DNA of 30,244 nucleotides from Phycisphaerales bacterium UBA1910 (GTDB taxonomy: Bacteria; Planctomycetota; Phycisphaerae; Phycisphaerales; UBA1924): the NCBI GenBank assembly GCA_002337545.1, contig DDGE01000034.1, positions 3,265-33,508 on the forward strand, given 5' to 3'. The notes under the pieces were generated by a model. That model saw only the letters and a program-made list of their open reading frames with translations. It did not search any database and was not told the DNA's origin. Below, in pieces: positions 8,342 to 16,074 of the stretch (position 1 is the stretch's first letter; each line of letters begins with the position of its first letter). The position numbers and the translations under genes were made by a program.

Positions 8342-8357
8342 TACTGACTAGTCAGTA
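8342..8357. promoter_or_regulatory. Perfect 16-bp palindrome, TetR-type operator for the AhpD-hydrolase unit
   Basis: TACTGACTAGTCAGTA reads identically on both strands and lies 72-87 bases before the ATG at 8270. On the minus strand a -10-like TATACT (8354-8359) overlaps its edge, so a bound dimer would block the promoter. Length, symmetry and the TGACTAGTCA core are typical of TetR-family operators. No regulator gene is in the window. It lies in the 320-base divergent region 8271-8590; the amt promoter occupies the right end and 8360-8550 shows nothing else firm. Confidence 0.7.
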
Positions 8358-8555
8358 TATTCCAGCCACAAGAAATCTCCTGTCACTTTTTTCATCAAAC
8401 CCTCCATAACCGTCTCAATAGGGCATTATTCAGCCAGAAGCGACTCGTATCGCGGGGGTGGATTATGACACTCCAGTACTTTTGGAGCGGTTACAATCGA
8501 TGATTCTGATCATTCAAAGGGGTCAGGATTCTTGCTATTTTCTTCTCAATCCGGT

Positions 8556-8584
8556 TTGAGCGGCTGCCATACTGACTCTATGCT
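8556..8584 (+). promoter_or_regulatory. amt promoter placed for a leaderless transcript
   Basis: TTGAGC (8556-8561), a 17-base spacer and TATGCT (8579-8584) fit a sigma70-type promoter. The amt ATG follows only six bases after the -10 hexamer, where transcription itself would start. There is no Shine-Dalgarno before the ATG, so the mRNA may be leaderless. A four-codon frame (ATG 8580) ends on a TGA overlapping the amt ATG, probably by chance. Confidence 0.5.
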
Positions 8585-8590
8585 GGATTC

Positions 8591-9946
8591 ATGAAAGCAC
8601 TTTCTCTGAACACAAAGTGGTTCCTTCTCTGGGCTGTTCTGGCGGGCTTTGTGCCCCAAGTCCTTGCCCAGGAGCAGGTTGCGAGCTCCCCCACCATCGT
8701 GGCCGAGCAAGCCGGGTACGACATCGCGAACAATCTCTGGTTGATCATCGCGACGGCGCTCGTCTTTCTGATGCATCTGGGCTTCGCGTGTCTGGAGACT
8801 GGGCTGACCCGCGCCAAGAACACCGTGAACATCCTCTTTAAGAATGTCGCGATCGTTGGGATCGGGATCCTGACCTACGCGTTCGTCGGCTTCAATCTGA
8901 TGTACCCGGGCGAGGACTTCGCGGGCGCGTGGTTCGGATTTGGTGGGTTCGGGATCGGACTCCCGGAGAACTACGACACACTGACCTACGCCGACGGTGC
9001 GTACACCTACTGGGCCGAATTCCTGTTCCAGGGGATGTTTGCTGCGACGGCTGCGACCATCGTGTCCGGTGCCGTCGCGGAGCGAATCAAGCTCGGGCCA
9101 TTCCTCGTGTTCAGCGCGGTCTATGTCGCGCTGATCTACCCGATCGTCGGGATGTGGCATTGGGGCGGGGGGTGGCTCGCGGCCAAGGGCTTCCACGATT
9201 TCGCGGGCTCAACCATCGTGCATAGCGTCGGGGGCTGGGGCGCCCTCGCCGGCGTGATCGTGCTCGGGCCGCGCATCGGGAAGTATGTGCAGAGCGGCGA
9301 CGGGAAGACCGTCGTTCGACCGTACATGGGCCATTCGATGCCGCTCGCGGCGATCGGGGTGTTCCTGCTCTGGTTCGGTTGGTTTGGATTCAACGGCGGG
9401 TCGGTGCTTAGCGCCGATCCGGAATCGATCAGCTATGTACTGGTCACCACAACGCTCGCTGCAGCCGCGGGTATCTTCGGCGCGATGTTCACGAGCTGGA
9501 TCGTTCAGAAGGAACCCGATCTCTCGATGATCCTGAACGGGATCCTTGCGGGGCTGGTGGGCATCACCGCCGGCGCGGATGTTGTTGGCGTCATGGACGC
9601 TGTCGTCATCGGTGCCGTGGCCGGGGCCATCGTCGTGCTCTCGGTCGTGGCGCTGGATCGAGTTCGAATCGATGACCCGGTCGGCGCGATCTCGGTGCAT
9701 CTCGTGTGTGGGATCTGGGGCACACTCGCGGTCGGGCTGTTCGTCGCTGAGAAAAGCGTCCTGACCCAGCTCATCGGGATCGGGGTTGTCGGGGGTGTTT
9801 GCCTTCCCGCGGCGCTTTTGCTCTTTTTCGCATTGAAGCTCAGCGTGGGCATCCGCGTCTCGCGCACGGATGAACTGCGCGGGCTCGACATCTCCGAGCA
9901 CGGGATGGAAGCGTACACAGGATTCCAGATCTTTACGGTCCAGTGA
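8591..9946 (+). CDS. amt: Ammonium transporter Amt
   Basis: An inner-membrane channel for ammonium/ammonia, normally a trimer gated by PII. The 451-residue product has a cleavable signal peptide (about 1-26, ending VLA-Q) followed by about 11 membrane segments. Key Amt residues are present: WHWGGGW, Asp203 and the first pore His211 in HDFAGSTIVH, the second pore His (about 369) in SVHLVCGIWG, and the two gate Phe in FQGMFAA (about 150) and GWFGFNGGS (about 266). The C-terminal tail (ELRGLDISEHGMEAY) is the cytosolic PII-contact region, with Met where HGE is usual. It starts without a Shine-Dalgarno (see the promoter). glnB follows 42 bases later. Confidence 0.97.
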   Translation: MKALSLNTKWFLLWAVLAGFVPQVLAQEQVASSPTIVAEQAGYDIANNLWLIIATALVFLMHLGFACLETGLTRAKNTVNILFKNVAIVGIGILTYAFVGFNLMYPGEDFAGAWFGFGGFGIGLPENYDTLTYADGAYTYWAEFLFQGMFAATAATIVSGAVAERIKLGPFLVFSAVYVALIYPIVGMWHWGGGWLAAKGFHDFAGSTIVHSVGGWGALAGVIVLGPRIGKYVQSGDGKTVVRPYMGHSMPLAAIGVFLLWFGWFGFNGGSVLSADPESISYVLVTTTLAAAAGIFGAMFTSWIVQKEPDLSMILNGILAGLVGITAGADVVGVMDAVVIGAVAGAIVVLSVVALDRVRIDDPVGAISVHLVCGIWGTLAVGLFVAEKSVLTQLIGIGVVGGVCLPAALLLFFALKLSVGIRVSRTDELRGLDISEHGMEAYTGFQIFTVQ

Positions 9947-9988
9947 TCTGACGCATCATCAGTCGAACCGTCTCAACAAGGACTCAGC

Positions 9989-10330
9989 ATGCACCTCGTA
10001 ATCGCGTACATCCGACCCGAAAAGCTCTCAGATGTGAAGAAGACCCTCATCAAGAATGAGGTATTCAAGATGTCCATCACCAACGCGCTGGGCGCGGGTG
10101 ATGAAGAAGTCTATCACGAACGCTACCGCGGTGCCGATGTAGAGATCGACCTGCTCAAACGCGTCCGTCTGGAGATCGCCGTCAACGAATCGTTCATCCA
10201 ACGCGCGGTCGATGCGATCCTTGAAGGCGGACGCACCGGCGAGGACGGCGATGGAAAGATCTTTGTCATCCCCATGATGCAGTGCTACCAGATCCGCACG
10301 GGCAATAAAGGACCGCACGCGATCGGCTGA
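9989..10330 (+). CDS. glnB: PII signal protein lacking the uridylylation tyrosine
   Basis: A 113-residue trimeric nitrogen/energy sensor that binds ATP/ADP and 2-oxoglutarate and controls Amt. It aligns with E. coli GlnB without gaps through residue 59. The B-loop TGEDGDGKIFV and C-loop IRTG are conserved. In the T-loop, YRGAD (46-50) is kept, but residue 51, the Tyr modified by GlnD in enterobacteria, is Val, and Gln39, which helps bind Mg-ATP and 2-oxoglutarate, is Glu. The first C-loop Arg is Gln. Control by UMP transfer at Tyr51 is therefore impossible; regulation must be by ligands or another modification. AAGGA precedes ATG 9989. The pairing with amt supports a GlnK-like role. Confidence 0.95.
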   Translation: MHLVIAYIRPEKLSDVKKTLIKNEVFKMSITNALGAGDEEVYHERYRGADVEIDLLKRVRLEIAVNESFIQRAVDAILEGGRTGEDGDGKIFVIPMMQCYQIRTGNKGPHAIG

Positions 10331-10358
10331 ATGAATACCGGGTCAACGCGAACAGAAA

Positions 10359-10385
10359 ACAGGCCGAGCGTGATGCTCGGCCTGT
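10359..10385 (-). terminator. Intrinsic terminator of the symporter gene
   Basis: A perfect 11-bp GC-rich stem (10359-10369 with 10375-10385, ACAGGCCGAGC/GCTCGGCCTGT) with a 5-base loop sits 27 bases past the symporter stop. On the minus strand it is followed by TTTCTGTT, a proper U-rich tail. Its place between converging genes means it may also stop glnB transcripts, though the plus-strand side lacks a T run. Confidence 0.75.
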
Positions 10386-10411
10386 GAGGTGATACGAGTT
10401 GAGCTTGAGGA

Positions 10412-12322
10412 TCACTCGCCCTGTACAGGTGGCGGCACATTCATCTCATGCGCTTCGCCGGCACCCTTGGGCACGCGGATGTCCTCGATGAGATCCTGGA
10501 TCTCTTGAGGGGGCGCCTTGGTGAACATGCTGATCACGATCGCGACGATGAAGTTGATGACCATGCCGACCGAGCCGATGCCCTCTGGCGAGATCCCAAA
10601 GAGCCAGTAGTCCGACTTGTCACTGCCGGGCGCCCATGAAGTGATGGCGCTCAGCAGCCCGTTGGCCCAGCTGAACTTGAACATCGCGATGTAGACACCG
10701 GTGAACACAATACCGGTGATCATCCCCACCACGATGCCCTCACGGTTGGCACGCTTGGAGAAGATGCCCAGCATGATGCACGGGAAGAAGCTCGACGCCG
10801 CCAGCCCGAACGCCAGCGCCACGACCTCGGCCACGAAGCCGGGAGGGAAGATCCCGAAGTAGCCGGCGCAGATCACGCCAACACCCGCGGCCGCGCGTGC
10901 GACCCAGAGCTCATTCTTCTCGGTGATGTCGGGCTTGATGACCCGCTTCATCAAGTCATGCGAGACCGCGGTCGAGATCACAAGCAGCAGACCCGCGGCC
11001 GTCGAGAGCGCCGCGGCCAGTCCGCCCGCCGCGATCAGACCGATCACCCAGTTGGGCAGGTTGGCGATCTGCGGGTTGGCGAGCACCATGATGTCACGAT
11101 CGACATACAGCTCGTTGGGCCCGTCGCTCACAGTATTGGTCACCTGCCTGTTGCCGTGCACGGTCCGACCAGCGGGATCATCGGAAGGCGTTGCAAAGGT
11201 GGGCTTGCCAACGAACGCGTCGCCGGCACGGTAGTCCACCTTGCCGTTGCCGTTCTTATCCACCCACGCCAGCAGCCCGGTGTCCTCCCACTCCATGAAC
11301 CACTCGGGGATGGTCAGGTCACCCTCGCCAGCCGCCTCGGGGTTGTAGTAGGCATCGTTAACCGTCGCGATCAGGTTTGTGCGACCGAACGCACCGACGG
11401 CGGGCGCCGCGGTGTACAGAATCGCGATGAAGAACAACGCATAGAACGCGCTCTTGCGTGCGTCGCGCACCTTGGGCACCGTGTAGAAACGGATGATGAC
11501 ATGCGGCAGCCCCGCCGTGCCGACCATCAACGCCAGCGTGATCATGAATATGTCGAGCTTGGTCTTTGTCCCGTCCGTGAAGGCGTTGAATCCGAGTTCG
11601 GTGTTGATCGCATCGAGCTTGTCGAGCATACCGACCGTCTCGCCGCCCGCGAGCTGGGAACCCACATCGCCGCCCAATGTGCTGATGAAGCCGAGCTGAG
11701 GCACGACATTGCCCGTGAGCAGCATGGCCATGAAGATCGCGGGAACCATGAAGGCGAAGATCAGCACGCAGTACTGCGCCACCTGGGTGTAGGTGATGCC
11801 CTTCATCCCGCCCAGCACGGCGTAGACAAAGACAATCGCCATGCCGATGATCACGCCGAGGTTGATGTCCACGCTGAGGAACTGCGAGAACACCACGCCA
11901 ACGCCACGCATCTGGCCCGCGACATAGGTGAAGCTCACAAAGATCGCACAGATGACGGCGACCACGCGAGCGAACTGCGAGTAGCAACGATCGCCGACGA
12001 AGTCGGGCACGGTGAACTTGCCGAACTTGCGCAGATACGGTGCCAGCAGGAGTGCCAGCAGCACATACCCGCCGGTCCAGCCCATGAGATACACGCTGCC
12101 GTCGTACCCGGCGAACGAGATAATCCCCGCCATCGAGATAAACGAAGCCGCCGACATCCAGTCCGCGCCCGTCGCCATGCCGTTGGCGAGCGGGGGCACC
12201 CCCCCACCGGCGACATAAAACTCACTCGAAGAGCCCGCGCGGCTCCACCAGGCAATGCCCAGATAGAGCGCGAAACTCAGCCCGACAATCAGAAAGGTCC
12301 ATGTTTGTGCGTCCATACCCAT
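10412..12322 (-). CDS. Sodium:solute symporter large subunit (VC_2705-type SSS family)
   Basis: A 636-residue inner-membrane Na+-coupled symporter related to acetate permease ActP. About 13 membrane segments are visible. SSS motifs include TGADWMSAASFISMAG (51-66), the GGMKGITYTQVAQ segment and the TM8 sodium-site region GGLAAALSTAAG. The VC_2705 subfamily is recognised by its pairing with a DUF4212 small subunit, present two bases upstream, and by a long loop between membrane segments. That loop (about 325-415) carries an EF-hand-like stretch DKNGNGKVDYRA (355-366). ATG 12322 has GGAGG within the small-subunit 3' end; ATG 12316 is an alternative. Substrate is probably a short organic acid such as acetate; this is inference. 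Confidence 0.92.
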   Translation of the reverse strand: MGMDAQTWTFLIVGLSFALYLGIAWWSRAGSSSEFYVAGGGVPPLANGMATGADWMSAASFISMAGIISFAGYDGSVYLMGWTGGYVLLALLLAPYLRKFGKFTVPDFVGDRCYSQFARVVAVICAIFVSFTYVAGQMRGVGVVFSQFLSVDINLGVIIGMAIVFVYAVLGGMKGITYTQVAQYCVLIFAFMVPAIFMAMLLTGNVVPQLGFISTLGGDVGSQLAGGETVGMLDKLDAINTELGFNAFTDGTKTKLDIFMITLALMVGTAGLPHVIIRFYTVPKVRDARKSAFYALFFIAILYTAAPAVGAFGRTNLIATVNDAYYNPEAAGEGDLTIPEWFMEWEDTGLLAWVDKNGNGKVDYRAGDAFVGKPTFATPSDDPAGRTVHGNRQVTNTVSDGPNELYVDRDIMVLANPQIANLPNWVIGLIAAGGLAAALSTAAGLLLVISTAVSHDLMKRVIKPDITEKNELWVARAAAGVGVICAGYFGIFPPGFVAEVVALAFGLAASSFFPCIMLGIFSKRANREGIVVGMITGIVFTGVYIAMFKFSWANGLLSAITSWAPGSDKSDYWLFGISPEGIGSVGMVINFIVAIVISMFTKAPPQEIQDLIEDIRVPKGAGEAHEMNVPPPVQGE

Positions 12323-12324
12323 GA

Positions 12325-12594
12325 TCAGTCATCCTCCCGGAAGCCGAACTTGCGATCGAGCTTGTTCATGAGCACGACATACACCGCGATCAGGATGACA
12401 AAGGTGTAGATCGACCCCTGCTGTGCGAACCAGAAGCCGAGCTTGGCCTGCCCGATCCGGAACTGATTGAGGTAATCAACGAGGATGATCCCGCAGCCGT
12501 AGCTCACAATGAACCAGATCGAGAGAAGGATCGCGAGATAGGTAAGATTCGTTCGCCAGTATTTCTTTCTGGCATCCTGTTCATGCTCTGACAT
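12325..12594 (-). CDS. DUF4212 small subunit of the sodium:solute symporter
   Basis: An 89-residue membrane protein with two hydrophobic segments (about 18-37 and 50-75) flanking a short loop, the layout of the DUF4212 partner of VC_2705-type symporters. Typical features are the N-terminal KKYWRTNLTY and the LNQFRIGQAKLGFWFAQQGS stretch before the second helix. ATG 12594 is chosen because the family begins MSEH-like before the KYWR motif and GGGGTG lies upstream. Its stop is two bases before the large subunit start, so the two are translated from one mRNA. Confidence 0.92.
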   Translation of the reverse strand: MSEHEQDARKKYWRTNLTYLAILLSIWFIVSYGCGIILVDYLNQFRIGQAKLGFWFAQQGSIYTFVILIAVYVVLMNKLDRKFGFREDD

Positions 12595-12615
12595 GTTGGC
12601 ACCCCATTGTGATGG

Positions 12616-12636
12616 TCGCCCCATTTCCCGGGGCGA
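12616..12636 (-). other. Intercistronic hairpin between porin and symporter genes
   Basis: TCGCCCC (12616-12622) pairs with GGGGCGA (12630-12636) across a 7-base loop, in the 66-base gap between the porin stop and the DUF4212 ATG. No T run follows on the minus strand, so it is not a clear terminator. It may protect or separate the porin mRNA from the symporter part. Confidence 0.35.
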
Positions 12637-12660
12637 GTGTGTGTGCTGGAAAAACCTGGT

Positions 12661-13890
12661 TTAGAAGATCGCCTGCATCTGGGCTCGGAACACGAACTGC
12701 GAGTTTGCCCCCGCGTCGTCGCCTTGCCAGCCGCGTCCGCCGCCGCCCCAGGCGCCGGAGAGCTCATCGAACGCAACCCCCGCATCAGCGGTGAACTTCA
12801 TCGCATGACCCGCGAGGTACTTGGTCGCACCGACAGTCAGCACGCTCAGCGTGTCCTCCATCGTCGCCCCAGGATTGGCGGTCGCGAAAGCCGCGGCCTG
12901 ACCATCGAGATCACCCCACTCATAACGAGCGAACAGCTCGATGTCATCGGTGATGAACACCTGCCCTTGTACGAGCACGCCGTATTGGTCGTACTCGATG
13001 CCACCGGGACGCTCTTCGTAGTTACCTATGACGGCGGCGTAGATCGCCGATCCGCCCAGACCCCACTGGAAATCCGCGGTCCATTGCGAGATCTTCGTGT
13101 CATTCGTGTAGATGTTTGCGCCGCCCGCTCCCGCAAGCGTATCCCCGTCCTGTATGTGCCCGGCAACGCCAATCAGCATGAATGGCTCCTCGTCGCGGAA
13201 GCTGTTGAAGTCCGCACGCTGCGACCAGTCGCCCTCGAGCAACACCTCGGCACGCGCTGAAGCGGCCCATTTGTTCCCCGGCGATTAGTCGTTCCAAGAA
13301 CGCAGCCCGTCGTTCAACGAACCGACAAGCTTGAGGTTGTCATTCTTCCATGTTGCCTCAACACCCTGCCCATAGAGCGAAGCGAATCGTGCGTCGAGGA
13401 TCGAACGCTCGACGAAGGTTTGCTTGGTCTCGGACACGGTCCACTCGTTCCATGTATGGAGCTTGAACTGCCCCATCCGCAACGAAAAGTTTTCGTCAAT
13501 GTGCCAGTTTGCCCACGCATCGAGGAGCAACGAACTGCCCGAACCGGTGAATCCGAACCAGACGAAGAAGTCCATGTTGGGTTCTGCGAGGTTACCTTTG
13601 AGCCCGACACGGGTGCGCGAGTTCACAAACCCCACGGTCAGCTCGTCTTGGGTGTCCTGTTGATCCTGGACATCCGCGATGTATCGAAACTGCACGAACG
13701 CGATCGGGTCGATGGAAACCGCGGAGTGACTGACCATGAGGGTGTCGTATTCGCTCGCATCTGCGATCACCTGATCCCGCAGTGAGAGCGAGGTCTCATC
13801 CGATGCGAGCAGTGGTTGATTGGATGCCAATGCGACGAGGAAGGCAGAGGTAAACGCACCCCACCGACAACCGATGGTGTTGCCGATCAT
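12661..13890 (-). pseudogene. Porin O/P-type outer-membrane porin interrupted by one in-frame TAA
   Basis: Two pieces in the same frame make one porin of about 408 residues, the usual size for the OprO/OprP type. The N-terminal piece (13285-13890, 201 residues) has a signal peptide and barrel strands with LLLDAWANWHID, LRMGQFKLHTWNEW and GVEATWKNDNL. A TAA at 13285-13287 ends it after LRSWND. The same frame continues as SPGNKWAASARAEVLLEGDW and runs to a normal stop at 12661 with aromatic-rich strands and a terminal Phe (QAIF), as a barrel should. No frameshift is needed. ATG 13890 has GGAGAAG and a good promoter. It precedes the symporter genes on one strand, so it would have been the outer-membrane entry for the same solute. 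It may be a recent pseudogene, a sequencing error, or rarely read through. Confidence 0.85.
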
Positions 13891-13944
13891 AATCTTCTCC
13901 AGACTGACGATTCAAGAGACTCACGGGTCCCCTTTGCCTCGATC

Positions 13945-13973
13945 ACCATACTGGAAACAGTTTCATAACACAA
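13945..13973 (-). promoter_or_regulatory. Porin promoter with palindrome in its spacer
   Basis: On the minus strand TTGTGT (13968-13973) and TATGGT (13945-13950) are separated by exactly 17 bases. The spacer contains the perfect palindrome GAAAC-A-GTTTC (13954-13964, plus strand). A similar site lies in the acs leader. The rest of the 145-base gap 13891-14035 shows only a Shine-Dalgarno at its left end. Confidence 0.5.
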
Positions 13974-14035
13974 ACCAGCACACGCAGGTATGCGCGGATA
14001 TAGGAGAACACCCTATCGATGTTGTAGAGATTGAG

Positions 14036-16051
14036 TCAGTGCGCGCTGGTGACGCGGAGGACTTCCTGCACGCTCGTCATACCCGAGCTCGCCTTGTTGA
14101 TCCCGTCCTGACGCAGTGAGCACATCCCCCGCTCCAGACACATGCGCCGGAACTCGGAGACATTCGGATTCCGCGCGATGATGTCACGCAGTTCATCATC
14201 CACGGCGAGCATCTCATAGATACCCACACGCCCGGAATACCCCGTATTTCGGCATTTATCGCACCCTTTGGGGACCCAGAGCTCGTTGCTGGGCAACCCC
14301 TGCATCTCCAGGAACTCCGCCATTTCCTCGGAGGGGGCTTCCTGGGCTTTGCAATGCTGGCACAGACGGCGCAGGAGTCGCTGGGCGAGCACGCCGTTGA
14401 CCGCAGCACCGACGAGGAATGGCTCCAAACCGATGTTCACCAAGCGGGTCACGGAGCTCGGCGCATCGTTGGTGTGCAATGTGGATAACACAAGGTGACC
14501 CGTGAGTGCAGCCTGCACCGCCGTGTGCGCAGTCTCATGGTCACGGATTTCACCAAGCATGATGACATCGGGGTCCTGACGCAGAAGCGCCTTGAGCGCC
14601 TTGGCAAAGGTCATCCCGATTTTCTCGTGCGTCTGCGTCTGCGTGATCCCCTCGAGGTGATACTCGATCGGATCCTCAACCGTGGAAACATTGAGCTTTG
14701 CCTTGTCGATCTGACGCAGCGACGAGTACAGCGTCGTCGTCTTACCCGAACCGGTCGGACCCGTGACAAGCACGATCCCGTGCGGCTGGTGGATCTGTCC
14801 CTTCCAGATATCGAGCGTGTGCTCATCGAACCCCAGGTCCTCGAGCTGCACATTGATCGATTTCGTATCCAGGATACGCATCACAACCTTCTCGCCATAC
14901 CCCGACGGCAGCGTCGAGACACGAAGGTCGAGCTTGCGACCGCCAACCACACACCGGATACGCCCGTCCTGCGGAACACGACGCTCAGAGATATCCAGGT
15001 CCGCCATGATCTTCAGGCGTGACACGATCGCCGCGGACATCTGCGGCGGCGGATTCATCGACTCAAAGAGCACGCCATCCACGCGCAGACGAACTTTGAT
15101 CTTCTTCTCGCCCGGCTCGATATGGATATCCGACGCACCCTCTTTGACGGCGTTCTGGATGATGTAGTTCACATAGCGGATAACGGGAGATTCGCCCGCC
15201 TGCGACTCAAGATCGACCGCCTCGGTCGACTGGGTCGTCGTCACCTCAACATCCGATTCATCAACATCCGCGAGAATCTCAGAAAGATCCATGTCCGCGG
15301 CACCCTCGCCGCCGACCATTTCCAAGGCCCCGTAGATATCGCCCGGGGTGACGATGACGACCTTCACACTCGCGACGCGCAGACGCGATCTGATTTCGTC
15401 GATCGTGAAGACATCGCTCGGGTTGAGCGTCCCCACGACCACGCGGGAGCCCTCCGTGCGGAGCGGAACGACCTGGTTGCTCTGACAGAACTCAAGCGTG
15501 AGGCGTTGGAGGAGCTTGCCGTCGAATCCGCCGTCGAGCCCTTTCTCCAGATCGATGCGTTCGAACGCGACGCCGGCTGATCGCGCGACAACGCTCAGGA
15601 CCGCCTCTTCGTCCGCGCCCTGATCCAGCAGCACCTCAACGAGCGACTTGCCCGGTGTCTGCGCAATGATTTTTTCCGCGTTCGTGACCTGCTCGGCGCT
15701 CACGCCACCCTGCTCGATGAGCATCTCACTGAGCTGGGTTGAAATCTCACCCGACTCGCCGACCGCTTCGGGGCTGTAGACCTCGCTGACGGCTTTGGAG
15801 ATATCAACCTGGGGCGCCGCGGCACGCTTCTGAAGAACCGCGGGGTCCTCGTCCACACTCGGGGTGTCGTCACCGCCGTACCGCGTCTGCGAGCTCGGCA
15901 TCGATGGCAATGGCGAGAACGATCCCGCACGCCGATCGAGCGTGTGCCGATCCGCGTTCTTTTGATCGAGGCGGGGCTTGCGCGGCGCACGCTTCGGTGC
16001 GTCTTCGCTTCCGACGCCGAGATCACTCAGGATGTCATCGATGTTCGCCAA
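14036..16051 (-). CDS. pilB: Type IV pilus / type II secretion assembly ATPase (PilB/GspE)
   Basis: The hexameric cytoplasmic ATPase that drives pilin or pseudopilin assembly; 671 residues. An N-terminal charged linker (about 15-100) precedes a MshEN/GspE N-domain (about 105-250). The ATPase core has the Asp box (ASDIHIEP, 306-313), Walker A GPTGSGKTTT (431-440), Walker B VIMLGEIRD (496-504) and the His box (HTND, 526-529). Four Cys (564, 567, 597, 600) form the zinc site usual in PilB/GspE. The start is TTG 16051, supported by AAGGA seven bases upstream and the absence of a nearby ATG. It is last in the pil operon, 23 bases after the PilP-like gene. The c-di-GMP motif of MshEN domains is degenerate here. 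Confidence 0.93.
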   Translation of the reverse strand: MANIDDILSDLGVGSEDAPKRAPRKPRLDQKNADRHTLDRRAGSFSPLPSMPSSQTRYGGDDTPSVDEDPAVLQKRAAAPQVDISKAVSEVYSPEAVGESGEISTQLSEMLIEQGGVSAEQVTNAEKIIAQTPGKSLVEVLLDQGADEEAVLSVVARSAGVAFERIDLEKGLDGGFDGKLLQRLTLEFCQSNQVVPLRTEGSRVVVGTLNPSDVFTIDEIRSRLRVASVKVVIVTPGDIYGALEMVGGEGAADMDLSEILADVDESDVEVTTTQSTEAVDLESQAGESPVIRYVNYIIQNAVKEGASDIHIEPGEKKIKVRLRVDGVLFESMNPPPQMSAAIVSRLKIMADLDISERRVPQDGRIRCVVGGRKLDLRVSTLPSGYGEKVVMRILDTKSINVQLEDLGFDEHTLDIWKGQIHQPHGIVLVTGPTGSGKTTTLYSSLRQIDKAKLNVSTVEDPIEYHLEGITQTQTHEKIGMTFAKALKALLRQDPDVIMLGEIRDHETAHTAVQAALTGHLVLSTLHTNDAPSSVTRLVNIGLEPFLVGAAVNGVLAQRLLRRLCQHCKAQEAPSEEMAEFLEMQGLPSNELWVPKGCDKCRNTGYSGRVGIYEMLAVDDELRDIIARNPNVSEFRRMCLERGMCSLRQDGINKASSGMTSVQEVLRVTSAH

Positions 16052-16074
16052 GTCCCAGTCCTTACTGCTGCGTT

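Noticed and set aside
8519..8535. Sigma-54 promoter for amt
   Set aside because: GG and GC pairs are present (AAGGGGTCAGGATTCTTGC) but not at the required 10-base spacing; the sigma70-type site at 8556-8584 fits better.
10958..12409. Long plus-strand open frame opposite the symporter genes
   Set aside because: Antisense shadow of clear membrane-protein genes; the translation is a His/Arg/Glu-rich mixture without domain signals.
12661..13890. Frameshift as the cause of the split porin
   Set aside because: Both halves are in the same reading frame and the sequence between them reads through smoothly; a single stop codon explains it.
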